DNA from: JAGWBF01 sp963663025
GTDB lineage: Bacteria; Chloroflexota; Dehalococcoidia; Lucifugimonadales; JAGWBF01
Assembly (NCBI GenBank): GCA_963663025.1
Contig: OY760073.1
Location: 992,001 to 1,056,000, forward strand
Direction of reading: 5' to 3'
DNA length: 64,000 nt
This document shows, in pieces, positions 40,906 to 49,928 of the stretch (position 1 is the first letter of the stretch; each line of letters starts with the position of its first letter). The translations under genes were made by a program, and so were the position numbers. The notes below the pieces were generated by a model. The model saw nothing but the letters and a program-made list of their open reading frames with translations. It had not been told where the DNA came from and searched no databases.

Positions 40906-41223
40906 CTATTTGCCACTGCCACCATAACCTTCAAACCCGCAAACCTCCCCATAGAGTTCCGCCCAAGCGGGGTTTTTCTCCTCAATCAACGCTTCTTTCC
41001 AGGCTCGCCTCCACCACTTTAGCACTTTCTCCCTGGCGAGCGCCGACTCCATCGTTTCATGCAGCTCGTACCAGACCAGGCGGTGTATACCATATCGTTG
41101 AGTGAATCCGTCTGCCAGGTCGTTCTTATGCTGCCACACTCGCTGCACAATGTTGGATGTGACGCCGATGTACAGGGTGCCATTTCGCTTGTTGGCAAGG
41201 ATGTAAACGCAGGGGAGCTTCAT
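40906..41223 (-). CDS. GIY-YIG nuclease-domain protein (YhbQ/UPF0213-like)
   Basis: 105 residues. CVYILANKRNGTLYIGVTSNIVQRVWQHKND (about 5-35) gives the GIY and YIG strands and the catalytic Arg; RLVWYELHETMESALAREKVLKWWRRAWKEALI follows with the Glu helix. Single-domain proteins of this kind cut DNA or are inactive. It is bracketed by palindromic repeats (40763, 40884, 41270), an arrangement suggestive of a mobile unit. ATG at 41223. Confidence 0.92.
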   Translation of the reverse strand: MKLPCVYILANKRNGTLYIGVTSNIVQRVWQHKNDLADGFTQRYGIHRLVWYELHETMESALAREKVLKWWRRAWKEALIEEKNPAWAELYGEVCGFEGYGGSGK

Positions 41224-41269
41224 ATGTACTTGGGGCGATTACACAAAATCACGAAGTGCCCCTAACCTT

Positions 41270-41299
41270 GCCGATGGATTCCGGCTCGGAGGCCGGAAT
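41270..41299. repeat. REP-like repeat, copy 3 of the family
   Basis: GCCGATGGATTCCGGCTCGGAGGCCGGAAT, followed by GACGAAAGGGG. Contains the palindrome ATTCCGGC/GCCGGAAT. The first 27 bp equal copy 1. Confidence 0.9.
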
Positions 41300-41342
41300 G
41301 ACGAAAGGGGCGTGGGCAAAGGGGGATCCCTAGTTCACCCGA

Positions 41343-41843
41343 CTACTCCCTGGACCCAGCAAGAACGGCCGCATCTGCGTTGGCGCCTACCACATGATTG
41401 TAACCGTCCACGATAAGCTGGCAGATAACGTCCAACTCTTCCATGTCTCGCGGGGTGTACAGCAGCATGAAGCCCTGAAAGCCAGGCCTTGTGCCGGCGG
41501 CTGGATGGAACAAGGCCCAGCCGGCATCCACCGCCTCCTGGCCCCTCGCCGGGTCCATGGCCATGTGCAGGCTGCCGTCGGGATGGATGTGTCCCAGCTC
41601 CCGCTCCTTGGGCAGCAGCTCCGGGTGGGCAACGTCGATGGCCGGGTCCACCCACAAGGCGCGCGACCCTTCCACAGGGGAGATGACCGTGAGCTGGTTT
41701 TCGATGGAGGGCAGGGAGTAGACCCGCCGGAACAGCTCGTCGTTCACATCCTTCACCGCATCGACCCCGATCTGCAGCTGGGGCATTCCCTCGGTGATCG
41801 TCGGGGCTTCTCCCACCCGTTGTGGCAGCTTAGCGTAGCTCAT
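41343..41843 (-). CDS. Luciferase-domain/DUF5519-like protein
   Basis: 166 residues. Pattern: LPQRVGEAPTITEGMPQLQIG, ELFRRVYSLPSIEN, then GHIHPDGSLHMAMDP, EAVDAGWALFHPAAG and LLYTPRDMEELDVICQLIVDGY. This resembles proteins annotated as luciferase-domain/DUF5519, where a His-x-His-Pro-Asp-Gly-Ser-Leu-His stretch is conserved. Real function unknown; the name does not prove light emission. Divergent from the TPP enzyme gene, with about 195 bp between them. Confidence 0.7.
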   Translation of the reverse strand: MSYAKLPQRVGEAPTITEGMPQLQIGVDAVKDVNDELFRRVYSLPSIENQLTVISPVEGSRALWVDPAIDVAHPELLPKERELGHIHPDGSLHMAMDPARGQEAVDAGWALFHPAAGTRPGFQGFMLLYTPRDMEELDVICQLIVDGYNHVVGANADAAVLAGSRE

Positions 41844-42038
41844 GCGCAGGCCTTTCTCCCTTGGTATTTATGGAACGCCGGAGTCCGGCAGCCCTGCCAT
41901 TCTCCTCTTGTGGACTGGGCAGGTGCCGTATGCAATAATAGCTTGGATTCGGGAGCTTTACAAAGCTATCCCCTCTTCCACCGACTGCCCCGAAACCAGG
42001 GCCATTCAAGCACCAACATAAGACCGGAGGGACACTAC

Positions 42039-43676
42039 ATGGACGTCAATGGCGCAGTTGCGCGGATTCTCAAGACCGAAGGAGTGGAGTGGATCTCCTG
42101 CTTCCCCTCCAACATGCTCATTGAGTCCGTAGCCCAGGAAGGAATCCGCACCATCATGTTCCGCCAGGAGCGGGGCGCCATCATGGCGGCCGACGGCTAC
42201 AGTCGGCAGAACGACCGGCAGAAGTTCGGTGTGATCATCACCCAGGGCGGCCCTGGGTCCGAGAACTCCATGGGTGGCATCGCCCAGACCTTCAGCGACA
42301 ACGTGCCCATCCTCTACTTCGCCGGGGGCCCCGCCCTCGGCCAGTACGCTGTGCGCCCCAACTTCTCGCCGGCGCGCACCTACCAGTCGGTGTCCCGCCA
42401 TGCCGAGGTGATCACCCATCCCAGCCAGGTCTCTGCCACCATGCGCCGGGCCTTCCACGCCCTCCGCAACGGCAGGCCCGGCCCGGTTATCGTCGAGATC
42501 CCGGCCGACGTGGGCGGCCAGGAAGTTTCCGAAGGCTCGCTGGACTACCAGCCTCCCAAGCGTTCGATACAGACTCCCTCTACCGGGGATATGGCCGACG
42601 CCGTGGAGCTTCTCCTCAACGCCAAGAAACCGGTCATCTGGTCGGGCATGGGCACCCTGTTTTCCCAAGCCACCGAGGAGCTGCGGGAGTTCGCTGAGCT
42701 TACCGAGATACCGGTGTACTGCACCATGCCCGGCAAGTCCTCCTTCGACGAGAGCCATCCCCTGGCCCTGGGGGCTGGCAGCGGCGCCACCACCTTGCCA
42801 GCCAGGCGCTGGCTCCAGGAGTCCGACGTACTCTTCGCCGTCGGCTCCAGCTTGACCAGGACCAGCTACGGCCAGCCCATCCCCGACGGCAAGGTGCTCA
42901 TCCAGAACGTGGAGAGCATCGAAGACATCAACAAGGACTACTCCATCGACGTTGGGCTTCCCGGCGATGCCAAGGCTACCCTCCAGGGGATGATCGAGGC
43001 GGTCAAGGACAAGCTGGGCGCCAACGGGCGCAAAGGCGGTACCAACACCGCCGCCCAGATCGCCGAGCTAAGGGCGGAGTGGATGACCCAGTGGACTCCC
43101 CTGCTGGAGTCCGACGAGGTGCCCATCAACACCTACCGCGTCATCGGAGAGCTGGAGCGCAACCTGGACAAAGACCACAGCATCGTCACCCACGATGCCG
43201 GGGCTCCCCGGGACACCATCATGCCTTTTTACAGGGCGACCGCGCCCCACTGTTATGTTGGGTGGGGCAAGACCACCCATCTTGGGTACGGCATCCCCCT
43301 CATGATCGGCTCCAAGCTGGCTAGGCCCGAAAAGTTCTGCCTGAACTTCATGGGAGACGGCGCCTTCGGCATGTCGGGCCTGGATATCGAGACTTCCGTC
43401 CGGGCAGGCGCGCCCATCACCACCATCGTGCTGAACAACGGCGGGATGGCCACCTACCCCGGCGGGTATCCCATCTCCCGGGAGCTGTTCGGCACCACCA
43501 CCATGACCGGCAACTACGCCATGATCGCCGAGGGTCTGGGCGCGGTGGGCATCGTCGTTACTCAGCCGGGAGAGATCGCCCCGGCCCTCAGGCGCGCCCA
43601 AGCCCTCAACGCCGAGGGCAAGGGTGTGCTCATCGACGTGCACTCCAACCTGGAAGGACGACGTTCCAGCTTCTAG
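42039..43676 (+). CDS. Thiamine diphosphate-dependent enzyme (acetolactate synthase-like)
   Basis: 545 residues. The catalytic Glu sits in FRQERGAIMAADGYSR (about 42-57), followed by ITQGGPGSENSMGGI, a central domain (DAVELLLNAKKPVIWSGMG) and the C-terminal TPP/Mg motif GDGAFGMSGLDIETSVRAGAPITTIVLNNGGM. The fold is that of acetolactate synthase, oxalyl-CoA decarboxylase and related decarboxylases; no ilvN or ilvC is nearby, so a catabolic role is likelier. GGAGGGA precedes the ATG at 42039. Followed 51 bp later by an amidohydrolase. Confidence 0.9.
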   Translation: MDVNGAVARILKTEGVEWISCFPSNMLIESVAQEGIRTIMFRQERGAIMAADGYSRQNDRQKFGVIITQGGPGSENSMGGIAQTFSDNVPILYFAGGPALGQYAVRPNFSPARTYQSVSRHAEVITHPSQVSATMRRAFHALRNGRPGPVIVEIPADVGGQEVSEGSLDYQPPKRSIQTPSTGDMADAVELLLNAKKPVIWSGMGTLFSQATEELREFAELTEIPVYCTMPGKSSFDESHPLALGAGSGATTLPARRWLQESDVLFAVGSSLTRTSYGQPIPDGKVLIQNVESIEDINKDYSIDVGLPGDAKATLQGMIEAVKDKLGANGRKGGTNTAAQIAELRAEWMTQWTPLLESDEVPINTYRVIGELERNLDKDHSIVTHDAGAPRDTIMPFYRATAPHCYVGWGKTTHLGYGIPLMIGSKLARPEKFCLNFMGDGAFGMSGLDIETSVRAGAPITTIVLNNGGMATYPGGYPISRELFGTTTMTGNYAMIAEGLGAVGIVVTQPGEIAPALRRAQALNAEGKGVLIDVHSNLEGRRSSF

Positions 43677-43727
43677 TAGCCCGGTATCTGCCACCGCTAA
43701 ATACATCACCTTTAGGAGAAGAACAAG

Positions 43728-45143
43728 ATGACCTCACAAGCCCAGGAAAACGCCGATCTGGTAGTCCACAACGCCGACTTTGTACTCACCGTCGATAAAG
43801 ACCGGCGCATCCTCCGAAACGGTTCCGTCGTGATAAAGGGGAACAGCATCAGCCGGGTGGTCAAGGCAAACGAGGTCACCCAGGAAGAGCTGGCCGGCAG
43901 GGTGATCGACGCCAGCGGCAAGATTGTCACTCCGGGCTTTATCGACACCCACATCCACACCACCAAGCAGTTCAACCGGGGCTTGGCCGACGACGTCGAG
44001 CTTCGGGACCACCTCCTTGCGCGCAACTTCCCTTTCGAGGCTGCCATGGACGAGGAGGACGCCTACTGGAGCTCCATCGCCTGCACCACCGAGATGATCC
44101 GCTCGGGCACCACCTGCTTCATCGACGCAGGCAACCAGTTTCCCGACTGCTCGGCCAAGGCCATCGAGGAGACGGGCATTCGGGGCATCATCGCCCGCAC
44201 CGCCTCGGACCTGGGTTCCAGCGTCCAGGGCCACATGCCCTCCCAGCTGGTCAACGACTCCACCGAGGAGACGCTGACCATGTCCACCCAGACCGTCGAG
44301 CGCTGGAACGGCAAGGCCGACGGGCGCATCCGCGCCTGGTTCCAGGTGCGAATCACCTACCTCGGCTCGGACACGCTATGCCAGGAGATGAAGCGCCTGG
44401 CCGACCAGCACAAGACGGGCATGGAGTCCCACTGCAGCTCATCGCTTGAGAACCGCAGCACAGCCTATCGCACCTTCGGCATGACCGAGCTGCGACGGCT
44501 GGACAAGCTGGGTGTTTTGGGGCCCAACTTCATGGGGATTCACATGGGTTGGGTCGAGGAAGGGGACATGTACCTGCTGCCCAAGTACGATGTGAAGATC
44601 GCCCACTGCCCCGCCTCCAGCATGCACGCCGCCATGGGATGCGACCTTAACGGCAAGATTCCGATGATGATGGCCATGGGGGTCACCGTCGGCCTGGGTT
44701 CCGACGCCGCCCCTTCCAACAACTCCCTGGATATGATCCGCAACATGTACTGCGCGGGCATCCACAAAGAGATACACCAGGACGCCCGGCTGATACCGGC
44801 GGAGAAGGCCCTGGAGATGGGGACCATCGACGGGGCCAGGGTTGCCCAGTGGGAGGACGAGATCGGCTCCCTGGAAGCCGGCAAGAAGGCCGACCTGGTG
44901 CTGATCAACGCCAACCAGGTGGAGATGCTGCCCATGTACAACCCCGTCTCCAACCTGATTTATAGCTGCCACGCTGGGCACGTGGACACCACCATCGTGG
45001 ACGGCAAGGTGCTCATGGAAGGCCGGCGGGTGCTGACCGTCAACGAGGACAAGCTGCTGGAGGAGTCCCGGAGGCGAGGCGACCAGATCACCACGAGGGC
45101 GGGCCTGGACCATGTGCGCAATCCCAGCTGGCCGATAATCTAG
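43728..45143 (+). CDS. Amidohydrolase of the chlorohydrolase/deaminase (TrzN/MtaD/SsnA) type
   Basis: 471 residues. Metal ligands: HIHTT (HxH, about 70-74), His in ESHCSSSLE, His in MGIHMGWVEEGD and Asp in LGSDAAPSNNS (about 327-337). Beta-sandwich pieces flank the barrel. Such enzymes deaminate or dechlorinate N-heterocycles. Residues between the HxH and Asp are atypical, so the substrate is open. AGGAGAAG precedes the ATG. Probably in one transcript with the TPP enzyme. Confidence 0.9.
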   Translation: MTSQAQENADLVVHNADFVLTVDKDRRILRNGSVVIKGNSISRVVKANEVTQEELAGRVIDASGKIVTPGFIDTHIHTTKQFNRGLADDVELRDHLLARNFPFEAAMDEEDAYWSSIACTTEMIRSGTTCFIDAGNQFPDCSAKAIEETGIRGIIARTASDLGSSVQGHMPSQLVNDSTEETLTMSTQTVERWNGKADGRIRAWFQVRITYLGSDTLCQEMKRLADQHKTGMESHCSSSLENRSTAYRTFGMTELRRLDKLGVLGPNFMGIHMGWVEEGDMYLLPKYDVKIAHCPASSMHAAMGCDLNGKIPMMMAMGVTVGLGSDAAPSNNSLDMIRNMYCAGIHKEIHQDARLIPAEKALEMGTIDGARVAQWEDEIGSLEAGKKADLVLINANQVEMLPMYNPVSNLIYSCHAGHVDTTIVDGKVLMEGRRVLTVNEDKLLEESRRRGDQITTRAGLDHVRNPSWPII

Positions 45144-45225
45144 GGGGCGGGTCTGCCCGTCCTTCAAGAGCGCGGTTGCCATCGCCCCAATAGTCTGACC
45201 ACGCCAACAGAGGAGCGTCAGCACT

Positions 45226-46269
45226 ATGGCCCTCTATATTGGCAAGAACCACAAGAAGAACGCTCCGGTTCAGAGCATATTTAGGCTGGCAGGCAACGAC
45301 GAAGATGCCCTGACCTATGCCTTGGGATACCTGCTTGCCCATGACTACTCCCTATGCGCCAAGTTGGTTAGATACCTGCGCGTTGCTCTTCGCAGACCCC
45401 TCAAACCTGACTACTCTGTTTTTCTTCAAGAAGTCACGGGTGCAGGTTTCGGTCGTAGAGATATCGTCATCGAAGATGAGAGGCTGAGGATCGTCCTGGA
45501 GGCCAAGATCGGGCGAGCCGAGCCCACAACCCAGCAACTCACCAAATACGCCGAGGAATACAGGTTGTGGAGCATGTACGCTACTAAAGCAGTTGTAGCC
45601 CTTACCCAAGGCGGTCTGTCTGCAAAAACTAAATCAGAAGTCAAGGAAGCGCTTGCTCCAAGAGAAATAAAGTTCAAGAACCTACAATGGCACGAAATCG
45701 TCGAGTTAGTTCTAAGCCACAGTCCGTCGCGCGGCACCGAAATATCGAGATACCTCTTTAACCAGTTCATCAGCTATGTGAGGAGAGATTACAAGATGGA
45801 CTACCACGATGCCGAGATTCTCATCCAGGACCTAGACCCGCTAAATGTAGAGATATTTGAAGAAGGGTGGATGTATGTAACCAACTCCAGGGACAAGAAT
45901 GCACCCTTATATTTCGCGCCCTATTACACGAATGCGACTGAGACGCCAGGGCTTTCGAAGATTAGTCGTGTCATCCATACTGAATTCAATGTACTGGCTA
46001 ATGTGGAGTCTGTCCCAAATGACCCAAGCGAGGTACGTCGCAACAAATGGAGCATAGGGCTCGAAAAGATCATTGCGCGGGCCAAGAATAAGGGTTTCTA
46101 CGAATCTTGGAGTCGACTTCTTTATATGGCTGAGCCTCTAACCCTATGGGACCCGCCATTAACCAAAGTCGAAATGAGTGACTTGGGAGTGACTAATGGG
46201 ACGTTAAGTCAGATACCAAAGGGTTATAGCCTCCGATTTGATGCGATATTGGCTCATGTACGAAGGTGA
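45226..46269 (+). CDS. Unknown protein with PD-(D/E)XK-like nuclease core
   Basis: 347 residues, no firm family. Residues about 82-98 read RRDIVIEDERLRIVLEAKIG, the Asp...Glu-x-Lys pattern of a PD-(D/E)XK nuclease core, followed by QQLTKYAEEY as in RecB/restriction-like nucleases. The C-terminal ~150 residues are unrecognised (MYVTNSRDKNAPLYFAPYYT). The gene is more AT-rich than its neighbours, especially after 45.6 kb, a sign of transfer. GAGGAG precedes the ATG. It stands alone, without a methylase or helicase. Confidence 0.7.
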   Translation: MALYIGKNHKKNAPVQSIFRLAGNDEDALTYALGYLLAHDYSLCAKLVRYLRVALRRPLKPDYSVFLQEVTGAGFGRRDIVIEDERLRIVLEAKIGRAEPTTQQLTKYAEEYRLWSMYATKAVVALTQGGLSAKTKSEVKEALAPREIKFKNLQWHEIVELVLSHSPSRGTEISRYLFNQFISYVRRDYKMDYHDAEILIQDLDPLNVEIFEEGWMYVTNSRDKNAPLYFAPYYTNATETPGLSKISRVIHTEFNVLANVESVPNDPSEVRRNKWSIGLEKIIARAKNKGFYESWSRLLYMAEPLTLWDPPLTKVEMSDLGVTNGTLSQIPKGYSLRFDAILAHVRR

Positions 46270-46298
46270 GTCGACCCCCGTTCTACCCCCTCACCTGA

Positions 46299-47051
46299 CT
46301 ACTTTAGTGGCGCTACGCTGAAGACGACGCTGAAAGGCCAGCAGTAGATGATGACGCTGTTGTATTCGGCCGGGTCCTCGTCGGCGGGGATGGGGTAGTT
46401 CTGGTTGCCCCGGTTGCCCTTTAGCTTGTCCAGCTGGATGTAGCCGTCGTCCCTGGCTTCGTGCCTGTCCATTGGGTCTGGATGGCGGGAAAGAAGGACC
46501 CGCAGGTCCGGCCCGTTGGTGACGCTGAAGTCTTCCAGCCTGAGCAGGTGGGAGCCGTCGGGGCCACGATAGATGGTGGCTGTGCCTTCTCCTCTGTGGA
46601 AGCTATCGGCATCCCGAAAGTTCCCCGACTTCAGGACTACAGCCTGAGAGTCGGCGCCGTTGCCGGACATCATGGCAGGCATGGCTTCTTCAAATTCGGA
46701 AACGATCCCGGCCATGCCCGACATTACCATCTCGACGTCTTCCATGCTCATGTTGGAGGGCACCTCGGCTGCAAAGGCGAAGGGGAACTCCTCCTCGACA
46801 GTCTTGTTTATGAAGAGGGGAGAGCCGAGGTCGTAGCTTATGAAGCCGAAGAGGACCAGTAGGGGGACGCCGATGACTGCTACAGCCACCCGGTTTCGCA
46901 GGACGAAGGCCCGCAGCGCCCGGTGCCATCCCTTGCGGTAGGCGAAAGCGCCGGCGCCTGCCAGCAGGACGAGGATGGCCGTGAGTATAGGCCACCTGTA
47001 GGGGTATAAATCCGCCACCAGCCTCTCCAGGTCGCCGAAGAACTCAGCCAT
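46299..47051 (-). CDS. DM13-domain membrane protein
   Basis: 250 residues. Two N-terminal membrane helices (about 18-38 and 53-75) and an exposed C-terminal domain: VVLKSGNFRDADSFHRGEGTATIYRGPDGSHLLRLEDFSVTNGPDLRVLLS, then YPIPADEDPAEYNSVIIYCWPFSVVFSVAPL. This is the DM13 domain, proposed to bind redox cofactors in extracellular electron transfer, with a conserved Cys near the end. A Met-rich stretch precedes it (MSMEDVEMVMSGMAG). Divergent from the 512-residue protein gene. Confidence 0.88.
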   Translation of the reverse strand: MAEFFGDLERLVADLYPYRWPILTAILVLLAGAGAFAYRKGWHRALRAFVLRNRVAVAVIGVPLLVLFGFISYDLGSPLFINKTVEEEFPFAFAAEVPSNMSMEDVEMVMSGMAGIVSEFEEAMPAMMSGNGADSQAVVLKSGNFRDADSFHRGEGTATIYRGPDGSHLLRLEDFSVTNGPDLRVLLSRHPDPMDRHEARDDGYIQLDKLKGNRGNQNYPIPADEDPAEYNSVIIYCWPFSVVFSVAPLK

Positions 47052-47171
47052 CCAAGCCTCCCATTATGTCAAGGCGAAATGTCTGCTGTTTCCGCATACA
47101 GGCACCGTCCAGATGATAACTTAACCAGGTGTGGAGGTCGATAATTTGTGCCAATCCTTGCCATGAACCAT

Positions 47172-47200
47172 TTGCGAATAGGTGAGGAAGGACTTATTAT
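47172..47200 (+). promoter_or_regulatory. Promoter of the 512-residue protein gene
   Basis: TTGCGA (47172-47177), 17-bp spacer, TATTAT (47195-47200), 58 bp before the ATG at 47259. Confidence 0.65.
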
Positions 47201-47258
47201 TGGGCTGTGATACAGACACTGCCAATATCGCAGATGTCTTAACCAGGAGGAAACTCGG

Positions 47259-48797
47259 ATGTTCAAGCCCGTTCAGTTCCCGCAGCCCGTGGAGTCGATG
47301 GTCCGCTTCGTCGAGGAGACGGACCCTTCGGAGATCATAGAAGCTACCTTGGAGAAGCTCCGGAGCGGGACGCCCGTTATCGACCTACTGCGGGCGGCAG
47401 GCTTGGCGGTGGTGCGCTCCACCGACCTGCCTCCGAACCACCACGGCGGGCCGGTGCATCCGGTGAGCAGCATCGTGGGGACCTACAACATCTACCGCCG
47501 TCTGGAAGGCGAGAGCTCCTACGTGCCAGTGGTTCAGCACGTCACCCTGTGCAACAACCATGTGCACTCGGCCCAGATGGGGCCTTACATCATGCCCGAG
47601 ATGGAACCGCTGGAGAGCCACGGCGAGAAAATCGGCTCCTATCACATGGGCGAATCTGCAGATCTGGGATTCCGCAGCACAGCCAAGGATGGCGACGCCA
47701 TCGGCCTGACCGAGGAGGCCTTCCACAAGAGCCTGGAAGCCAGGTCTCCGTCCATCGCTCAGCAATACTACCTGTGGCTCCTGAACAACGTCTCCCACGG
47801 ACAGGCGCTGGACATTCTCCTGCCATCATCCATCTCCCGCAACGCCATGGATGACCACTATTTTGTGTACCCGGTGTTCACCTTCCGCACCCTCGACCTG
47901 GTCGGCTGGGAGTGGGCGCCCTACTTCCTGAGGCCTGTGGTGCGTTTCCTGGCCCGCTCTCCGTACAGCATCGAGGTGGAGAGGCCCCTGCCGTTCAGCG
48001 CCCTCGAAGAGATGGTGGATAAGTACGGGCTGGACGACCGGAAGCTGCCTGTGGCCACGTCATCCCGGGAGACGGAGATGATCGGCGCGCTGGCGGACCA
48101 GATCGGCCGGGCCGACAACTACTACGACACGCCGGAGATGATCGCCCAAGCCCTGGCGGAGGGCATGTCCCTGGAGGGGGCGGGGGAGGCGCTGGCTTTC
48201 GGCGGATCCAAGGCCTTTCTCAGGACCATCTACGGCAACCCTATGGATGCCCACATCCACACAGGCTCCACCAACCGGCGCTACCTGCTGGGCCAGGAGG
48301 ATGTGAGCCAGAGGAACAAGGTGCTGGCCCTGATGTCGGGCATAACAGGCCCGGAGTGCGTTCTTGGCATGAAGCTGCTGGACGAAGAGGTTGAGAATGC
48401 GTCGGACCGCATTCCCAACCCCACCCAGGAAAGCCTGCTGGAGGCTGTAGCCGAAAGCATAGAGTCCCTGCCGCATTCGGACTGGTCCAACCCCAACTTC
48501 GGCAGCATGACCGCCCCCAGGGAGATCACACGCACGATTGGCCTAGCCCGCCAGTACGCCGAGAAGCGCTACGACCCCCTGGCGTTCTTCAACCGCATGG
48601 CCGAGCTGGTGTGCCGGGACGATTTCACCGAGCTCCACAGCATCAAGCACAACCAAGCCTTGTTCGAGGAGTTCTACGCCACCCGTGAGCCTTACCGGTG
48701 GGAGCACCTTGTGGCGGCGGCCAAGTCGGCAGCCATCATATACACGGGCAGGGAGCAGAGCATCTATGACCGGACGAAGGTGCTGCTGAACGTGTAG
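47259..48797 (+). CDS. Unrecognised 512-residue protein, His-rich motifs
   Basis: 512 residues, not assigned to any family. No signal peptide or membrane helix. Distinct features: PPNHHGGPVHP (about 58-68), VTLCNNHVHSAQMGPYIMPEM (about 94-114), SHGEKIGSYHMGES, QQYYLWLLNNVSHGQALDILLPSSISRN (about 167-194) and NPMDAHIHTGSTNRRYLL (about 327-344). Several His clusters suggest a metal or heme enzyme. The second half is mainly helical. Own promoter and AGGAGG before the ATG. It stands alone between a DM13 gene and nudC, so context gives no function. Confidence 0.8.
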   Translation: MFKPVQFPQPVESMVRFVEETDPSEIIEATLEKLRSGTPVIDLLRAAGLAVVRSTDLPPNHHGGPVHPVSSIVGTYNIYRRLEGESSYVPVVQHVTLCNNHVHSAQMGPYIMPEMEPLESHGEKIGSYHMGESADLGFRSTAKDGDAIGLTEEAFHKSLEARSPSIAQQYYLWLLNNVSHGQALDILLPSSISRNAMDDHYFVYPVFTFRTLDLVGWEWAPYFLRPVVRFLARSPYSIEVERPLPFSALEEMVDKYGLDDRKLPVATSSRETEMIGALADQIGRADNYYDTPEMIAQALAEGMSLEGAGEALAFGGSKAFLRTIYGNPMDAHIHTGSTNRRYLLGQEDVSQRNKVLALMSGITGPECVLGMKLLDEEVENASDRIPNPTQESLLEAVAESIESLPHSDWSNPNFGSMTAPREITRTIGLARQYAEKRYDPLAFFNRMAELVCRDDFTELHSIKHNQALFEEFYATREPYRWEHLVAAAKSAAIIYTGREQSIYDRTKVLLNV

Positions 48798-48808
48798 GCG
48801 GCCGGAGC

Positions 48809-49780
48809 CTAGCTGGGATCGATGTCCCGGATGGCCCACGCCTTCAACAGGTGGTGGGCGATGGCAATGGGACCGGGCACGGTCAGTTCGGCGCTGCGGC
48901 CCTCCAGGGCAAGAAGCACTTCTTCACGGGAGAACCACCTCACATCGGCCATCTCCTCGTCGTCCATGGCGATCTCCTGGGTTGCGGCCTCGGCGTGGCA
49001 ACCGATCATCAGGGATGAAGGGAAGGGCCACGGCTGGGAGGAGTGGTAGCGGACGTTCTTGATCCTGATGCCAGACTCTTCCATCACTTCCCGGGCCACC
49101 GCTTCTTCCACGGACTCGCCCTGGTCCATGAACCCCGCCAGCGCTGAGAAGCGGTTACCCCGGAAGGCGGCCCTGTTCCGGGACTGGCCAAGCAGGCACC
49201 GCTCCCCATCGTGCACCACTACGATGACCACCGGGTCCGTGCGGGGGAAGTGCTCGGCGCCGCATGAAGGGCATCGCCTCACGCCGCCGCCCCGGGCGAC
49301 TTGGGTCTTCTCGCCGCACACCGAGCAGAAGCCGTGTCGGCTGTGCCATGCCACCTGGGACCTGGCTTGGGCAACCATGCCCGCTTCCAGCGCGCTCAGG
49401 TTCTCTCCGGCAGTCCGGGCATCCTGGAACTTCCACTCCCCGCTGTCGTATAGCTGGCTTATGACGGCATCCTGTCCTGTCACATCGACCACGAAATGGG
49501 ACCTGCCGTTGTAGGTCCCCAGGAAGAAGCAGTTCGCATCGATCCCCAGCCGGGTCTTTTCGTCGGTGGTGAGCCACCTAAGGACTGGGATCTCACCCTC
49601 GGAGATGAGGATGTTCAGGTCGGAAACGGGCAGGAACCGGCTTTCGGGACACTCTTGCTGATCCTTTATCCACTGCTCGTCCCTGCGTTCCCGCTCCCCC
49701 CTGTCCAGGGGGTTTCCGGCGAATCTGTGGGTCATCCTGCCGAGCGTCCCGCTTACATTCCCGTCAGCCGACCATTCCAA
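48809..49780 (-). CDS. nudC: NAD(+) diphosphatase NudC (Nudix hydrolase)
   Basis: 323 residues. N-terminal NUDIX-like domain, then a zinc ribbon with CSVCG and CPSCG (about 170-195) and the Nudix box GFMDQGESVEEAVAREVMEESGI (about 231-253), with SSQPWPFPSSLMIG, the NudC-specific motif. Cleaves NADH to NMN and AMP and removes NAD caps from RNA. TTG at 49780 has AGGAGGT at 7 nt; ATG 49735 is the alternative. Convergent with the 512-residue gene. Confidence 0.94.
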   Translation of the reverse strand: MEWSADGNVSGTLGRMTHRFAGNPLDRGERERRDEQWIKDQQECPESRFLPVSDLNILISEGEIPVLRWLTTDEKTRLGIDANCFFLGTYNGRSHFVVDVTGQDAVISQLYDSGEWKFQDARTAGENLSALEAGMVAQARSQVAWHSRHGFCSVCGEKTQVARGGGVRRCPSCGAEHFPRTDPVVIVVVHDGERCLLGQSRNRAAFRGNRFSALAGFMDQGESVEEAVAREVMEESGIRIKNVRYHSSQPWPFPSSLMIGCHAEAATQEIAMDDEEMADVRWFSREEVLLALEGRSAELTVPGPIAIAHHLLKAWAIRDIDPS

Positions 49781-49928
49781 GATGCCTACCTCCTGTGCTG
49801 CCGTGCCGTGAAACAGCAGGGCCGCATTGGCCCCTGTCCATGTTGTCGCAGCACTCGGCCCGTGTTAGCCTGTTAGCCGGGCCCTTTGTTTCTAAAGGAT
49901 AACAGAACACCATACATCGGGGCAGTTG

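Noticed and set aside
41394..42038. A possible 215-codon N-terminal extension of the TPP enzyme.
   Set aside because: It is antisense to the DUF5519-like gene and lacks similarity; the ATG at 42039 has GGAGGGA and starts the family domain.
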